A stretch of DNA of 64,000 nucleotides from Kosakonia radicincitans DSM 16656. Its GTDB lineage: Bacteria > Pseudomonadota > Gammaproteobacteria > Enterobacterales > Enterobacteriaceae. Below the pieces are notes generated by a model. It was not told the origin of the DNA. It saw only the letters and a program-made list of their open reading frames with translations, and made no database searches. The stretch is from NCBI RefSeq assembly GCF_000280495.2, contig NZ_CP018016.1, positions 1,984,001 through 2,048,000 of the forward strand. Direction: 5' to 3'. This document shows, in pieces, positions 1 through 8,115 of this stretch (its first letter is position 1; each line of letters begins with the position of its first letter). A program made the position numbers and the translations under genes.

Positions 1-1
1 G

Positions 2-316
2 GTACTTCTGTGGCTTAATGCGGCGTTTATGCCGATTTGGGCGGCATCATGGGTGCTGCCTGCGGGCCTGAAAGGCGCGCGCGACGCCCGTTTCGCCATG
101 TGGGTTTCCATGCTTGGAATGTGGGGTTGCCGGGTGGTGGCAGGGTATACGCTGGGGGTCATGCTCGGTATGGGCGTGATTGGCGTCTGGCTAGGGATGT
201 TCCTCGACTGGGCGGTACGCGGCGTTTTCTTCTACTGGCGCATGGCGAGCGGCAGGTGGTTGTGGAAGTATCCAAAGCCGCAGAAAAGAGCCATTTCTGC
301 ACAACCTGGAGAATAA
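2..316 (+). CDS. yeeO: MATE-family efflux protein, C-terminal end (YeeO-like), cut by window start
   Basis: The open frame runs in from the left edge and codes for the last ~104 residues of a multidrug and toxin extrusion (MATE) membrane transporter. Two hydrophobic helices are visible (around MWVSMLGMWGCRVVAGY and GVMLGMGVIGVWLGMF), followed by the basic tail WRMASGRWLWKYPKPQ that resembles the end of E. coli YeeO. MATE proteins export cationic drugs or metabolites using ion gradients at the inner membrane. The neighbouring tRNA-Asn supports the yeeO assignment, since yeeO lies between asn tRNA genes in E. coli. Only the 3' end is visible. Confidence 0.8.
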   Translation, partial: VLLWLNAAFMPIWAASWVLPAGLKGARDARFAMWVSMLGMWGCRVVAGYTLGVMLGMGVIGVWLGMFLDWAVRGVFFYWRMASGRWLWKYPKPQKRAISAQPGE

Positions 317-350
317 TTCGGCAAACGCGCCGAAAAAGGCAAATCAGGCT

Positions 351-379
351 TTGACAAGGGTCAGGGGCGTCGTTAATAT
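351..379 (+). promoter_or_regulatory. Sigma-70 promoter of the first tRNA-Asn
   Basis: TTGACA (351-356), a 17-base spacer and TAATAT (374-379) make a strong sigma-70 promoter. The discriminator just after it is GC-rich (GCCCCG), as is usual for stable RNA promoters under stringent control. The same arrangement precedes the other two tRNA-Asn copies. Confidence 0.85.
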
Positions 380-397
380 TCGCCCCGTTCACACGAT

Positions 398-473
398 TCC
401 TCTGTAGTTCAGTCGGTAGAACGGCGGACTGTTAATCCGTATGTCACTGGTTCGAGTCCAGTCAGAGGAGCCA
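398..473 (+). tRNA. tRNA-Asn (GTT), copy 1
   Basis: This is a complete 76-base cloverleaf with acceptor stem TCCTCTG/CAGAGGA, anticodon loop containing GTT (CTGTTAATC), TTCGAGTCC T-loop and an encoded CCA end. Two more copies with the same sequence lie at 28,653-28,728 and 45,636-45,711 on the other strand. Asn tRNA 3' ends are classic attachment sites for P4-type integrases, and an integrase scar follows directly. Confidence 0.97.
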
Positions 474-481
474 TATTTAAG

Positions 482-510
482 AAGCCTGCTTTCGAGCAGG
501 CTTTTTGCTT
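482..510 (+). terminator. Rho-independent terminator of tRNA-Asn copy 1
   Basis: Stem AAGCCTGCT (482-490), loop TTCG and stem AGCAGGCTT (495-503) are followed by a T-rich stretch. The 45 bases around it recur with 39/45 identity at about 12,246-12,290, beyond the island. Confidence 0.85.
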
Positions 511-544
511 TTTGGCGTTTACCGCGCGCCGCGCGTGCAGACAG

Positions 545-613
545 TTGCTCCGCAATTTCAAACCATCTCGTAAGCCTTTTAAAGCCTCTGATTCACACGG
601 TCTGTATCAGTAA
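545..613 (+). pseudogene. P4-type integrase N-terminal remnant, copy 1
   Basis: The frame from 545 reads LLRNFKPSRKPFKASDSHGLYQ then a stop. This matches the N-terminal pattern of P4-family tyrosine integrases (...RNLKP..KPYK.SD..GLYL). No catalytic domain follows. It lies just downstream of the tRNA-Asn 3' end, where an island integrase would start, so I read it as the scar of an integrated element. Similar scars follow the other two tRNA-Asn copies. Confidence 0.6.
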
Positions 614-731
614 TCACTAAATACTCATAATGAAATCAGTGCAGTACCCACAAGAACGTGTACTGTCTTTTTCAATTGATAAGGCCGGATCATGTAACAT
701 GATGGCTGGAATTTATAATATTACAAATAAA

Positions 732-750
732 GGAAATGATAATCTATCTC
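732..750 (+). promoter_or_regulatory. Possible Fur box upstream of the 780 gene
   Basis: GGAAATGATAATCTATCTC matches the 19-base Fur consensus at 14 positions, including the core ATGATAATC. It lies 30 bases before the start of the first island gene and suggests iron repression. The match is moderate. Confidence 0.4.
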
Positions 751-779
751 ATTAGGTTTACTTCTAAAGGGCAAGAAAA

Positions 780-1205
780 ATGTTACGTATTGATGAATCG
801 GAGTTCCCTCTCGTATGGCTGATACAAGTCGACCAAATGGAGAATCGCAGTTCTCAAAGCGAAGCTTACGATAACAGTTTTATTCAGCTAGAAAAAATTT
901 TAGGCAAGAAAATACCTTTTGTCATAATAAGTGCGACAGAATTTGAGGATGAAGAACAACACGAACATTCGAAAGAAGAAAAAATGAAATTGGCATTATG
1001 GCTTAAGAAAAACAAAGCCAATGTGAAAAAATATATAATCGCGCAAATTCAAATAGTACCAGAAAACAAACAAAGCATTATATTAAAAGGCTTTGCGAAA
1101 GCATTTTCAAAGTTTTGGGGATATCCTATGCTAATCGTTTCTGATAAGGAAAATGCAATAGTCAAAGCCAATAATTTACTTAACAATATAAAACAACAAG
1201 ATTAA
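780..1205 (+). CDS. Hypothetical protein, 141 aa, iron-island gene
   Basis: I do not recognise this family. The protein is lysine- and glutamate-rich, with an acidic/His segment (EFEDEEQHEHSKEEK, about residues 58-72), an aliphatic C-terminal half and no signal peptide or membrane helix, so it is probably cytosolic. A purine-rich ribosome site (AAGGGCAAG) precedes the ATG. It lies 60 bases before the Fur-like gene and behind a candidate Fur box, suggesting co-regulation with the nearby receptor. The AT-rich base use differs from the core genes and fits horizontal transfer. Confidence 0.6.
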   Translation: MLRIDESEFPLVWLIQVDQMENRSSQSEAYDNSFIQLEKILGKKIPFVIISATEFEDEEQHEHSKEEKMKLALWLKKNKANVKKYIIAQIQIVPENKQSIILKGFAKAFSKFWGYPMLIVSDKENAIVKANNLLNNIKQQD

Positions 1206-1264
1206 TGCATTTTCACCTTAGCTAAATTCGCCCCTTATGTGAAAGAACAAGAACAGGAAAATTA

Positions 1265-1513
1265 ATGATGTTAACCAGAAAACGCATGCGGCAAACAGTA
1301 CCAAGGCAATATGTTATTAATGTCATGGAAAATAACAAGAATAAATTTCTCCAGGTTACCGAAATATATTCCCTCATGAAAGAAAGTCATAAAATTGCGC
1401 TGAGTGTAATTTATCGAGTCACAAGAGATCTCTATACTGCAGGAATTCTTGAACGACGCTGGAATGAATATAATGGACGTCTAACATATAGATTAATTGA
1501 CACGATGAAATGA
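1265..1513 (+). CDS. Fur-family protein reduced to the winged-helix domain
   Basis: The 82-residue product aligns with the Fur N-terminal DNA-binding domain: VPRQYVINVMEN, an EIYSLMKES helix, the recognition-helix signature SVIYRVTRDLYTAGIL (compare ATVYRVLNQFDDAGIV in Fur) and a short wing. It stops where the Fur metal-binding dimerisation domain would begin; the HHHDH and Cys motifs are absent. The gene ends normally after a short tail. I infer a small DNA-binding regulator or competitor of Fur. An AGGA ribosome site precedes the tandem ATGs. Confidence 0.65.
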   Translation: MMLTRKRMRQTVPRQYVINVMENNKNKFLQVTEIYSLMKESHKIALSVIYRVTRDLYTAGILERRWNEYNGRLTYRLIDTMK

Positions 1514-1607
1514 AAATATTTGGCTTACTTCTGGCCTGCCTTTGTAGGTTACAATCATTATCACTTTCATATAAAAACGAGCAAGTCTTAGAAGAAAAGA
1601 ATAATAT

Positions 1608-2504
1608 TTATTTATCATCATCTGAATGACACGTATCTGGTAAAGGGATGTAATAATATCCTTTTAAACTGCCTTTATTCTCTTTCTCAAAAAAACAACC
1701 AGAAAAAAGATCAGGATCAGAGTCTCTTCTTTTTATTTTGTTCTCTATCATATAATTAAAATATACATAATTTATAAATTTTTCTAAATCAGATATGTAC
1801 CCCTCATAATAAAACCTTATAAATTCATTATATGTAACAACCGAAGAGATCGTAGCATCTCTGGCAGTAAAAAAAATCACAGGGTCTTTTATTGACAACG
1901 TTTTCTTGAACTCAGCAGTTATAGTCAAATGGTTGGATGCACTGCAGGAAGAAATTACGAATTTTTTTTCGTATAAATCTAAAATGAAACGAGTTAGTCT
2001 TTTATAGAAAAGAGACTCAATGCTTTCATTTCTTTGTGAAAGGACAAACTCTTGCTTTTCTTCTTTATAATCATTTCTTCTATCATGAATAGAAGAAACA
2101 ATATTATGCTCAAATATAATATTCTCATGTTTAACTGTTAAGTTCCAGGACATGGCGAGGTTTCTCTGAAAAAAAGAGCTGGATATAAATCGAGTCTTAC
2201 GGTAGTAACCAGGGGTTACGCCATAGTACTTCTTAAAAAAACGAGCGAATGTTTGCTGGGAACTAAAACCACTTTCAACACAAATTTCTACCATCGGGAG
2301 CTGACTCATTTTTATAAGGAGGGCTGCATTCGTAATTTTCCTGTTTCGAATGTATCTTCCAAGACTTATTCCAAAATATTTATGAAACATTCTCTGGAGA
2401 TGCCATTTACTGTAACCTGATTTAATTGAAATGTTTTCTATTTTAAGATTGGTGTGTAGATTATTTTCAATCCAGGTAAGCAGATCATAGAAGAAATCAG
2501 TCAT
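1608..2504 (-). CDS. AraC-family regulator, Rob/MarA-like with N-terminal HTH
   Basis: The AraC DNA-binding domain is at the N-terminus (about residues 1-105). Its first helix-turn-helix lies around SIKSGYSKWHLQRMFHKYFG and its second around VEICVESGFSSQQTFARFFKKYYGVTPGYYRK. The C-terminal ~190 residues are AT-rich in codon use and not clearly recognised; in Rob and related proteins this part is a GyrI-like effector domain. The domain order equals that of the regulator at 41,945-42,844, and the DNA-binding halves are similar. It is divergent from the second AraC gene across ~370 bases. The target is unknown. Confidence 0.8.
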   Translation of the reverse strand: MTDFFYDLLTWIENNLHTNLKIENISIKSGYSKWHLQRMFHKYFGISLGRYIRNRKITNAALLIKMSQLPMVEICVESGFSSQQTFARFFKKYYGVTPGYYRKTRFISSSFFQRNLAMSWNLTVKHENIIFEHNIVSSIHDRRNDYKEEKQEFVLSQRNESIESLFYKRLTRFILDLYEKKFVISSCSASNHLTITAEFKKTLSIKDPVIFFTARDATISSVVTYNEFIRFYYEGYISDLEKFINYVYFNYMIENKIKRRDSDPDLFSGCFFEKENKGSLKGYYYIPLPDTCHSDDDK

Positions 2505-2875
2505 AAATATTCACCATAAAAAGAAATGTATACCGACAAGACTAACGCTTGAGTTACATAACGACTAAAAAATCACACATCATATATTAGAGGTAGTAAT
2601 AATAACTTTATAATCAAGCCAGGTCTTTATCTTTCTCGGCCAAATATAGGTAAGAATGCACAGCGTGCACAGATTTTAAAAATCATCTCCATAATAAAAA
2701 TACAAAATGATACTGATGCATCTGACATGAATAACAAGAGACTTTCCAGTGATTAAGTACTATCTCATTTAGTTAAGATTTAAAATATAAAAACACCTTT
2801 TGTACTGGCCCGATATTAAAACAAATGGCATAATGTCTGTATTCCAGACAGTGCCCATTGGTGGAGACAATTCCA
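2505..2875. other. AT-rich divergent intergenic region between two AraC genes
   Basis: About 370 bases with no convincing gene. It should hold the promoters of both divergent AraC regulators. I see several AT-rich tracts but no palindrome I can assign. Confidence 0.5.
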
Positions 2876-3691
2876 GTGAGAACGTTAGACCATACACCCT
2901 CAGAATTCATAAATCCTTTATTACCTGTCTTCTCAATGAAATCAGAGAGTATCTCTGATGACTGGGAATTGAAACCACACAAACATCCCGAAGCACAGCT
3001 TCTTTTTTCAGTCAAAGGTACGATGATTTGCGAAGTGAAAAACTGTATCAGATTGATCCCGCCTCAATGTGCAATATGGATACCTACTAATGTCCTCCAT
3101 TCGACAAGAGGGAGTGGTAATACAGATTGTTATTGTATTTTTATAGATACCAGCTTAATTAAGGGATTACCTTCCGAATGTAGCACGTTATCTGTCTCTC
3201 CACTCTTACGTGAGTTAATAATATATGCGTCCGGGTTTAATCACGAACTAATAAAACCGTCAGAGCAAAAAATTATTGATATTTTGGTTGATCAGATAAA
3301 AATATCATCAAAAATGGATGTGAGCCTTCCTATGCCTTCTGAATCTCGCCTCTATTCTTTAGCCAATATGTTAATAAAAAATCCAGGGGATAACTTAAAA
3401 CTCAAAGATTGGGCAAATAAAATTAATATGAGCGAAAGAAGTTTTACCCGACTTGTCCATCAGGAACTGGGAATGAGCTTTGGCAGATGGAAACAGCAAC
3501 TCCACATTGTCATTGCGCTCCAAAGGATTTCACAGGGCGATAGTATAACCACAATTGCTCTTGATTTAGGATATGAAAATACCAGTGGTTTTGTAACTAT
3601 GTTCAAAAAAGTTTTGGGCAAACCACCATTAAGCTACTATAAGGAATTCCAGGATGCTAACATTAGAAATAATAATTCTTTCAGAATTTAA
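2876..3691 (+). CDS. AraC-family regulator with N-terminal cupin
   Basis: The N-terminal half has an AraC-type cupin (around KPHKHPEAQLLFSVKGTM and PPQCAIWIPTNVLHS), like NimR-type regulators. The C-terminal half has two helix-turn-helix motifs (LKLKDWANKINMSERSFTRL and ITTIALDLGYENTSGFVTMF). I chose the GTG at 2876 because GGAG lies nine bases upstream; an in-frame TTG at 2858 lacks a visible ribosome site. It converges with the TonB receptor gene across a shared terminator. A role in controlling the receptor is inferred from position only. Confidence 0.75.
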   Translation: MRTLDHTPSEFINPLLPVFSMKSESISDDWELKPHKHPEAQLLFSVKGTMICEVKNCIRLIPPQCAIWIPTNVLHSTRGSGNTDCYCIFIDTSLIKGLPSECSTLSVSPLLRELIIYASGFNHELIKPSEQKIIDILVDQIKISSKMDVSLPMPSESRLYSLANMLIKNPGDNLKLKDWANKINMSERSFTRLVHQELGMSFGRWKQQLHIVIALQRISQGDSITTIALDLGYENTSGFVTMFKKVLGKPPLSYYKEFQDANIRNNNSFRI

Positions 3692-3695
3692 TTTA

Positions 3696-3718
3696 AAAGA
3701 GGGTTATTAACCCTCTTT
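3696..3718. terminator. Bidirectional terminator between AraC and TonB receptor genes
   Basis: AAAGAGGGTT (3696-3705), loop ATT and AACCCTCTTT (3709-3718) form a perfect 10-base stem. The A and T flanks give U-runs in both directions, which suits the convergent genes on either side. Confidence 0.8.
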
Positions 3719-3732
3719 CACCATTTTCACCA

Positions 3733-5703
3733 TCAGAAGGTGTAGTTTACTGCAACCCAGAAGCGTCTTCCATCCTCAGTATATCCGTAATTATCATATC
3801 TGATTTTCTTATCCAACAGGTTCGAGATGCCAGCTTTGACATCTATATTTTTATTCATACTATAATCTGTACCAAAATCGAATAATGCAAAAGATGGGGC
3901 TCTGATTGGTAATATTGCCTGCTCAGTTCCACCCACATTATCACTATCTTTTCCGCGGAAGTTAACTGTCAGCCAGGTTTTAAGCGACTCATTTAACACA
4001 TAATTTATCGTGCTGGTAAACTGATGTTTGGGAAGTTTTGTCAGCGGTTTTCCTTTATACTCACCTGATTTTTGTTGTGAATATGTATATGTATAATTAT
4101 TTTCAACGGTTACTTTATCATTTACAGGGAAATTAAGATCAGCCTCAACCCCTCTCGTAACCGCTTTCCCTACATTATCATATGTTAGCGGATATGCCCC
4201 ATATGGGTTGGGAACAGGATCGCATTGGGTAGACGGGCACGCAGTTGTTGTTATTTTATCTTTAAATTGATTATTAAATAATGTCACACCACCAGATAAT
4301 CCCTCATCGTTGTTGTATAAGAGACCAAGTTCCTGCGTGATTGATTTTTCAGGTTTAAGGTTAGGATTACCATAAACATCACCTGCATAGGAAACTGAAC
4401 CAAAATGTGGATCTGTTTCAGTGATTCCTGGGGCTTTAAAACCACTGCTTACCCCTCCTTTTACTGTCCAGTCCGAAGCTACATTCCACACGCCATACAT
4501 ACGTGGGCTCCAGTGATCACCAAATTGATTATCGTGATCCAGTCTTACCCCGGTTGTCAGAGTAAAGTCTTCGGTTGTCATCCATGAATCTTCGAGAAAG
4601 AGAGATTTTTCTGTCCGTTTTAGATTCGTTAAATCAGAAATCTGGTTTGAATAACCGTCATGTAATTTCTTAATGCTTAGCTCACCACCAAGCGTAAGAA
4701 TATGACTCCCTATATTTGAGGAGAGTGAAGAACGCATATTAATATTCTTCAAATCAATATCTTGTGAGTTAATAGAGTAATCTTCACTCTGAATGTAAGA
4801 GTCAGTCTTACCAATAGCCCAGTAGCCCACATGATTGACAGAGAACCGATTTACCTCTGCTTTTTTACGAAAATCAGAAGGGCAGCCAGAGTAATATGTA
4901 CACTCCGGACTGATGGATTTTCCAACCATCTGACTAATATCCTGCTGTGTATGGTTAGCAGTGAGCGAAATCTCTTGTTCATCGGTAGGAGTATAGGTAA
5001 CTTTCCCTGTCACGTTTTCTCTTTTGCTGCCGCGATATCCATTATAAATTTCGTCTTCATCACGCTTTGAATAACTACCATAGGCTTGCATTGAAAGGAT
5101 ATTATCTACCAATGGTCCTGTAACAAAAAAATCATTCTGAAAAATATCACCGGAATCACTATGTTCCTGCACAGTCAAATTACTTCCGATGCTACCCTGC
5201 CATTTTTTTGCATTTTTCTTTGTAATAATATTAATTACGCCACCAATGGCATCAGAACCATAAAGCGATGACATCGGCCCTCTAATAACCTCTATATGAT
5301 CAATAGCAGAAACAGGAGGAATCCAGGCATTCATCTGACCAGAACCATCAAATAATCGACTGCTATCTCTGGAGTCAATTCTCATTCCGTCGATCAGATA
5401 GAGCGTATATGCAGAACCCATACCACGTATATTTATTTCTTTATGGTCTCCACCGACGGTTGTCGTAACACCTGGAATCCCCTGGAGCATATCCGCAATA
5501 TCACGATACGGTTTCTTTTCTAATTGATTTTGGGAAATTGAGGTAACTGATGCCGGTGCTTGTTCTGTACTACTGGCTTGTCCATTGGCATTTGCTGAGA
5601 CAATAATTGTATTATCATTATCTGTAGCGTTAACGAAAAAAGAAAGCGGTGTAACCAGAAATATAAAACTTATACTAATAGGTGAAATTCTGTATTTCCT
5701 CAT
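3733..5703 (-). CDS. TonB-dependent outer-membrane siderophore receptor (CirA/IrgA-like)
   Basis: The 656-residue protein begins with a signal peptide (MRKYRISPISISFIFLVTPLSFFVNA), then a TonB-box-like stretch (DNTIIVSA). A plug domain follows with IADMLQGIPGVTTT, NIRGMGSAYTLYLIDGMR, IEVIRGPMSSLYGSDAIGGVINIITKK. The rest is a beta-barrel of repeated aromatic strands ending in the terminal Phe (VAVNYTF) needed for outer-membrane insertion. It imports ferric, probably catecholate, siderophores with TonB-ExbBD energy. No transport ABC or biosynthesis genes are nearby, so it probably takes up siderophores made elsewhere. A strong Fur box at 5765-5783 indicates iron repression. Confidence 0.9.
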   Translation of the reverse strand: MRKYRISPISISFIFLVTPLSFFVNATDNDNTIIVSANANGQASSTEQAPASVTSISQNQLEKKPYRDIADMLQGIPGVTTTVGGDHKEINIRGMGSAYTLYLIDGMRIDSRDSSRLFDGSGQMNAWIPPVSAIDHIEVIRGPMSSLYGSDAIGGVINIITKKNAKKWQGSIGSNLTVQEHSDSGDIFQNDFFVTGPLVDNILSMQAYGSYSKRDEDEIYNGYRGSKRENVTGKVTYTPTDEQEISLTANHTQQDISQMVGKSISPECTYYSGCPSDFRKKAEVNRFSVNHVGYWAIGKTDSYIQSEDYSINSQDIDLKNINMRSSLSSNIGSHILTLGGELSIKKLHDGYSNQISDLTNLKRTEKSLFLEDSWMTTEDFTLTTGVRLDHDNQFGDHWSPRMYGVWNVASDWTVKGGVSSGFKAPGITETDPHFGSVSYAGDVYGNPNLKPEKSITQELGLLYNNDEGLSGGVTLFNNQFKDKITTTACPSTQCDPVPNPYGAYPLTYDNVGKAVTRGVEADLNFPVNDKVTVENNYTYTYSQQKSGEYKGKPLTKLPKHQFTSTINYVLNESLKTWLTVNFRGKDSDNVGGTEQAILPIRAPSFALFDFGTDYSMNKNIDVKAGISNLLDKKIRYDNYGYTEDGRRFWVAVNYTF

Positions 5704-5764
5704 ACTATCTCCCCAATTTTTTTATTTTTTCAAACCCAAGAGCCCTTGAAAAATCACTACATGT

Positions 5765-5783
5765 GATAATGATAATCATAAGC
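5765..5783 (-). promoter_or_regulatory. Fur box of the TonB receptor
   Basis: GATAATGATAATCATAAGC matches 17 of 19 positions of the Fur consensus. It lies 62-80 bases upstream of the receptor start codon, in the right place to overlap its promoter. Confidence 0.85.
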
Positions 5784-5920
5784 ATTTAAGAGATAGTAAT
5801 TTAAAGGGCCAGAAGACCGTCCGCATTATTAATTTCAGCCATATTATTCGTTATTCCAGCCATGCAGAGGGTGAAGTTTTATCTTCACTTGAGATTAATT
5901 AATAAATTTATATATTTATC

Positions 5921-6178
5921 ATGATGTTATGTGGGAAGGCCGGATGTGAGCGCTCATTTCTGCACGCCATTATGGCTGAATGGAAAACTATCATGACTGA
6001 AACAAACTACGTTCCATATGTAAAAACCAATGATAATTATTTGTTAATAAACATTGATGGTGAGGCTATGACGAGAAATATCATGGAATTTATTGGTTAT
6101 TTTTTTACTCATCCCATGACCAGATCCCAGTATCAGATACAACGATCAATTAGTAATATCTGCTCTATTACTGCCTAA
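5921..6178 (+). CDS. Small hypothetical protein, possibly truncated
   Basis: The frame could start at 5921, 5972 or 5993; the last (MTETNYVPYVKTND...) is the most protein-like. The AT-rich codon use fits its island neighbours. The reading frame ends exactly where a decayed IS3 remnant begins, so the natural C-terminus may have been lost. I do not recognise the family, and the call is uncertain. Confidence 0.3.
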   Translation: MMLCGKAGCERSFLHAIMAEWKTIMTETNYVPYVKTNDNYLLINIDGEAMTRNIMEFIGYFFTHPMTRSQYQIQRSISNICSITA

Positions 6179-6179
6179 T

Positions 6180-6375
6180 TTCCCGTTTCGCCACTGTACC
6201 GCAAACTCTGACGGCGTCTGATAATTCAGTGCTGAATGTGGGCGAGTCATTAATGATATTCCTGGCGTGAACAATATCGCTGAACCAATGCTCATTCAGG
6301 CTTTCATCGTGAAAGCGGCGGTGATATCCAGCATGGCTTCGGCGAGCAGCTTCTGAGGCGGGCGTTTTCCTCTTC
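6180..6375 (-). pseudogene. IS3-family transposase remnant with internal deletions
   Basis: On the minus strand, an OrfA tail (6374-6321, reading EENAR then, after a lost base, KLLAEAMLDI) is joined directly to the end of OrfB (RRFHDESLNEHWFSDIVHARNIIND, a gap, then RPHSALNYQTPSEFAVQWRNGK). That C-terminal block is typical of IS3-family DDE transposases. Most of OrfB, including the DDE core, is missing and frames are broken. It marks the junction between the AT-rich iron cluster and the GC-rich catabolic cassette. Confidence 0.75.
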
Positions 6376-6541
6376 AAGTCAACGGGGAGCCGGTCACCGA
6401 CCCGCAGGCCGATTGCGAGTGAAGCCAGGTATGCAATCATGGGCACGCTCCTTTTCATCTGATGGCCCTGAGTTTGATGAAGCATGATTCTCACGAAGCA
6501 CAAAGGGACAGCGATTTTGCTGCCCCTTCGTTGCCAGCCAG

Positions 6542-7996
6542 TTATCGGTCGGCGATCCAGTTTCCGTGGAATCCCAGCGGGACATGGTGGTCCAGCTTGA
6601 TGCGGGCCACCGGTTTACCGGAAAAGTCCGTCGCATCGAGGATGACCAACTCGCTGGCATTCCTGAGCGGGTGATACCACACGGCGAGAATCCATCCGTG
6701 GTCTTCCTCCTTCGCCTCCGGATGCGGCACGAAGATCGGTTCTCCTACAACCAGGTCGAGCTCGCGGGTGACGTGCTGGAACTCGGTCGTCCCGGTCTGA
6801 TAGTCGTGCTTGATCAGACAGTTGAACCCGCGCGATTCAGGCTTCGGGTCATGGACGCCAGCCATATAACCGTAGCGGTGGGGGGAGCCCAGGATGGTCT
6901 CGTTAGGGCGTACGAATTCGGCAGAGAAATCACCGATCCGGTGGTGCCTTACCGTGCCCTGCCTGAGGTTGATCACAAAGCGCCACAGCTGCGGTTGCTC
7001 GAATGCCGATGGACCGTCTACCAGAGGGAACGGATAGTAGTCCGAAGGATTGAACTGCAGAATCGCGTTAGATACCGGCGTGGTGCTGGCGTCGATAATC
7101 GTATCTTCCTCATCCTGATAAGCATTGAGGAAGTGGCCGATCATGTATTCCGAGTTTTCCGGATGCAGCCAGATTGCTTCGCCAGTCTTGCGATCGACGA
7201 ACAGGATACGTGCATTGCGATCCTGGTCAGGGGCGACGAACCACGAGCTCTTCCCCTTCTGGATCAGCTCGTCCGACCATGGCCGCCAACTGATCAGACC
7301 GAAGAAGAAGATGTAGTGCTGCCTGGTGAAAATGACGTCGTGATTCCACGGCGTGAACGACAAGGGGACACGGTGTCTGGCCGTGATAGTGCCATCCACG
7401 TCGGTCGAGAAGCACTCTACAAAGTGATTTTCGTTATCCAGGGCATAGAAGATCCATTCCTTCGTCACCAAATCGAAATGCGGATGGGCGGTGAGCATGC
7501 CTTCGACTTGTCCATTGAAATTGAACGTGCCAAGCGTTTCGAGCGTCACCGGGTCTAATTCCCAATAGTGATGCTCGACCTCGTGCATGGCGAGAAGTTT
7601 ATCGCCCAGCCGAATCACGTTGATATTTGCCGTGGCTTTGATCCTGGGAGCACCTTCTGGCAGCGGTGGCTGTGGTGTATTGCTATAACCCATGATCCCG
7701 TTGTAGAGCGCCTTGCCCGCCCCGCGCTCGACCTTGAGGCCTTCAGTTTCGACAAACCGGTTGCTGTAGCTGGCTTTACCATCCTCCAACCGGAACGCAT
7801 GAACCATGCCGTCGCCATCGAACCAATGGAATTTGTCGGGATTGAGAGGCTCGAATTGTTGGTTGCTGGCAACCCGGTACAACGTGCCTTTTAGTTCCCT
7901 GGGGATACTTCCCTCGACATGCAGTTCGTTGACCTTATACTCGGTGTAGAGCGGCTCGTACGGACCTCGCAGGAAAGGGTTCTTTTTAGTCCACAT
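6542..7996 (-). CDS. Carotenoid oxygenase family dioxygenase (lignostilbene/isoeugenol cleavage type)
   Basis: The 484-residue protein has the four Fe(II)-binding His of the carotenoid cleavage family: H171 (TAHPH), H219 (PWNHDV), H288 (GHFLNAYQDEE) and about H477 (GFHGNW). Supporting motifs are HWFDGDGMVHAF and MHEVEHHY. Bacterial members cleave stilbene or phenylpropenoid double bonds with O2 to give benzaldehydes such as vanillin. An aldehyde dehydrogenase lies directly upstream in the same operon and fits oxidation of such an aldehyde. The start at 7996 has an AGAGGT ribosome site. High GC and Pseudomonas-like codon use suggest transfer. The exact substrate is not readable from sequence. 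Confidence 0.85.
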   Translation of the reverse strand: MWTKKNPFLRGPYEPLYTEYKVNELHVEGSIPRELKGTLYRVASNQQFEPLNPDKFHWFDGDGMVHAFRLEDGKASYSNRFVETEGLKVERGAGKALYNGIMGYSNTPQPPLPEGAPRIKATANINVIRLGDKLLAMHEVEHHYWELDPVTLETLGTFNFNGQVEGMLTAHPHFDLVTKEWIFYALDNENHFVECFSTDVDGTITARHRVPLSFTPWNHDVIFTRQHYIFFFGLISWRPWSDELIQKGKSSWFVAPDQDRNARILFVDRKTGEAIWLHPENSEYMIGHFLNAYQDEEDTIIDASTTPVSNAILQFNPSDYYPFPLVDGPSAFEQPQLWRFVINLRQGTVRHHRIGDFSAEFVRPNETILGSPHRYGYMAGVHDPKPESRGFNCLIKHDYQTGTTEFQHVTRELDLVVGEPIFVPHPEAKEEDHGWILAVWYHPLRNASELVILDATDFSGKPVARIKLDHHVPLGFHGNWIADR

Positions 7997-8115
7997 GACA
8001 AATACCTCTGTTGTTTTCTTGCCTACAAAACTGCGCTCGCAAGCGCCACATTGATGGGTTGTCTTCCTCGGTGCTATCCATGGTGCAGAGGAAGACAACT
8101 GCGCCATGGAACCAT

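Noticed and set aside
1551..1566. Partial Fur-box-like ACAATCATTATC between convergent genes
   Set aside because: It lies between two gene ends, not in a promoter position, and only half of the consensus fits.
6566..7558. Long open frame (330 aa) on the plus strand
   Set aside because: It is antisense to the carotenoid oxygenase, whose four iron ligands are intact; GC-rich DNA gives long shadow frames. The predicted peptide is rich in Arg/Glu without any family pattern.
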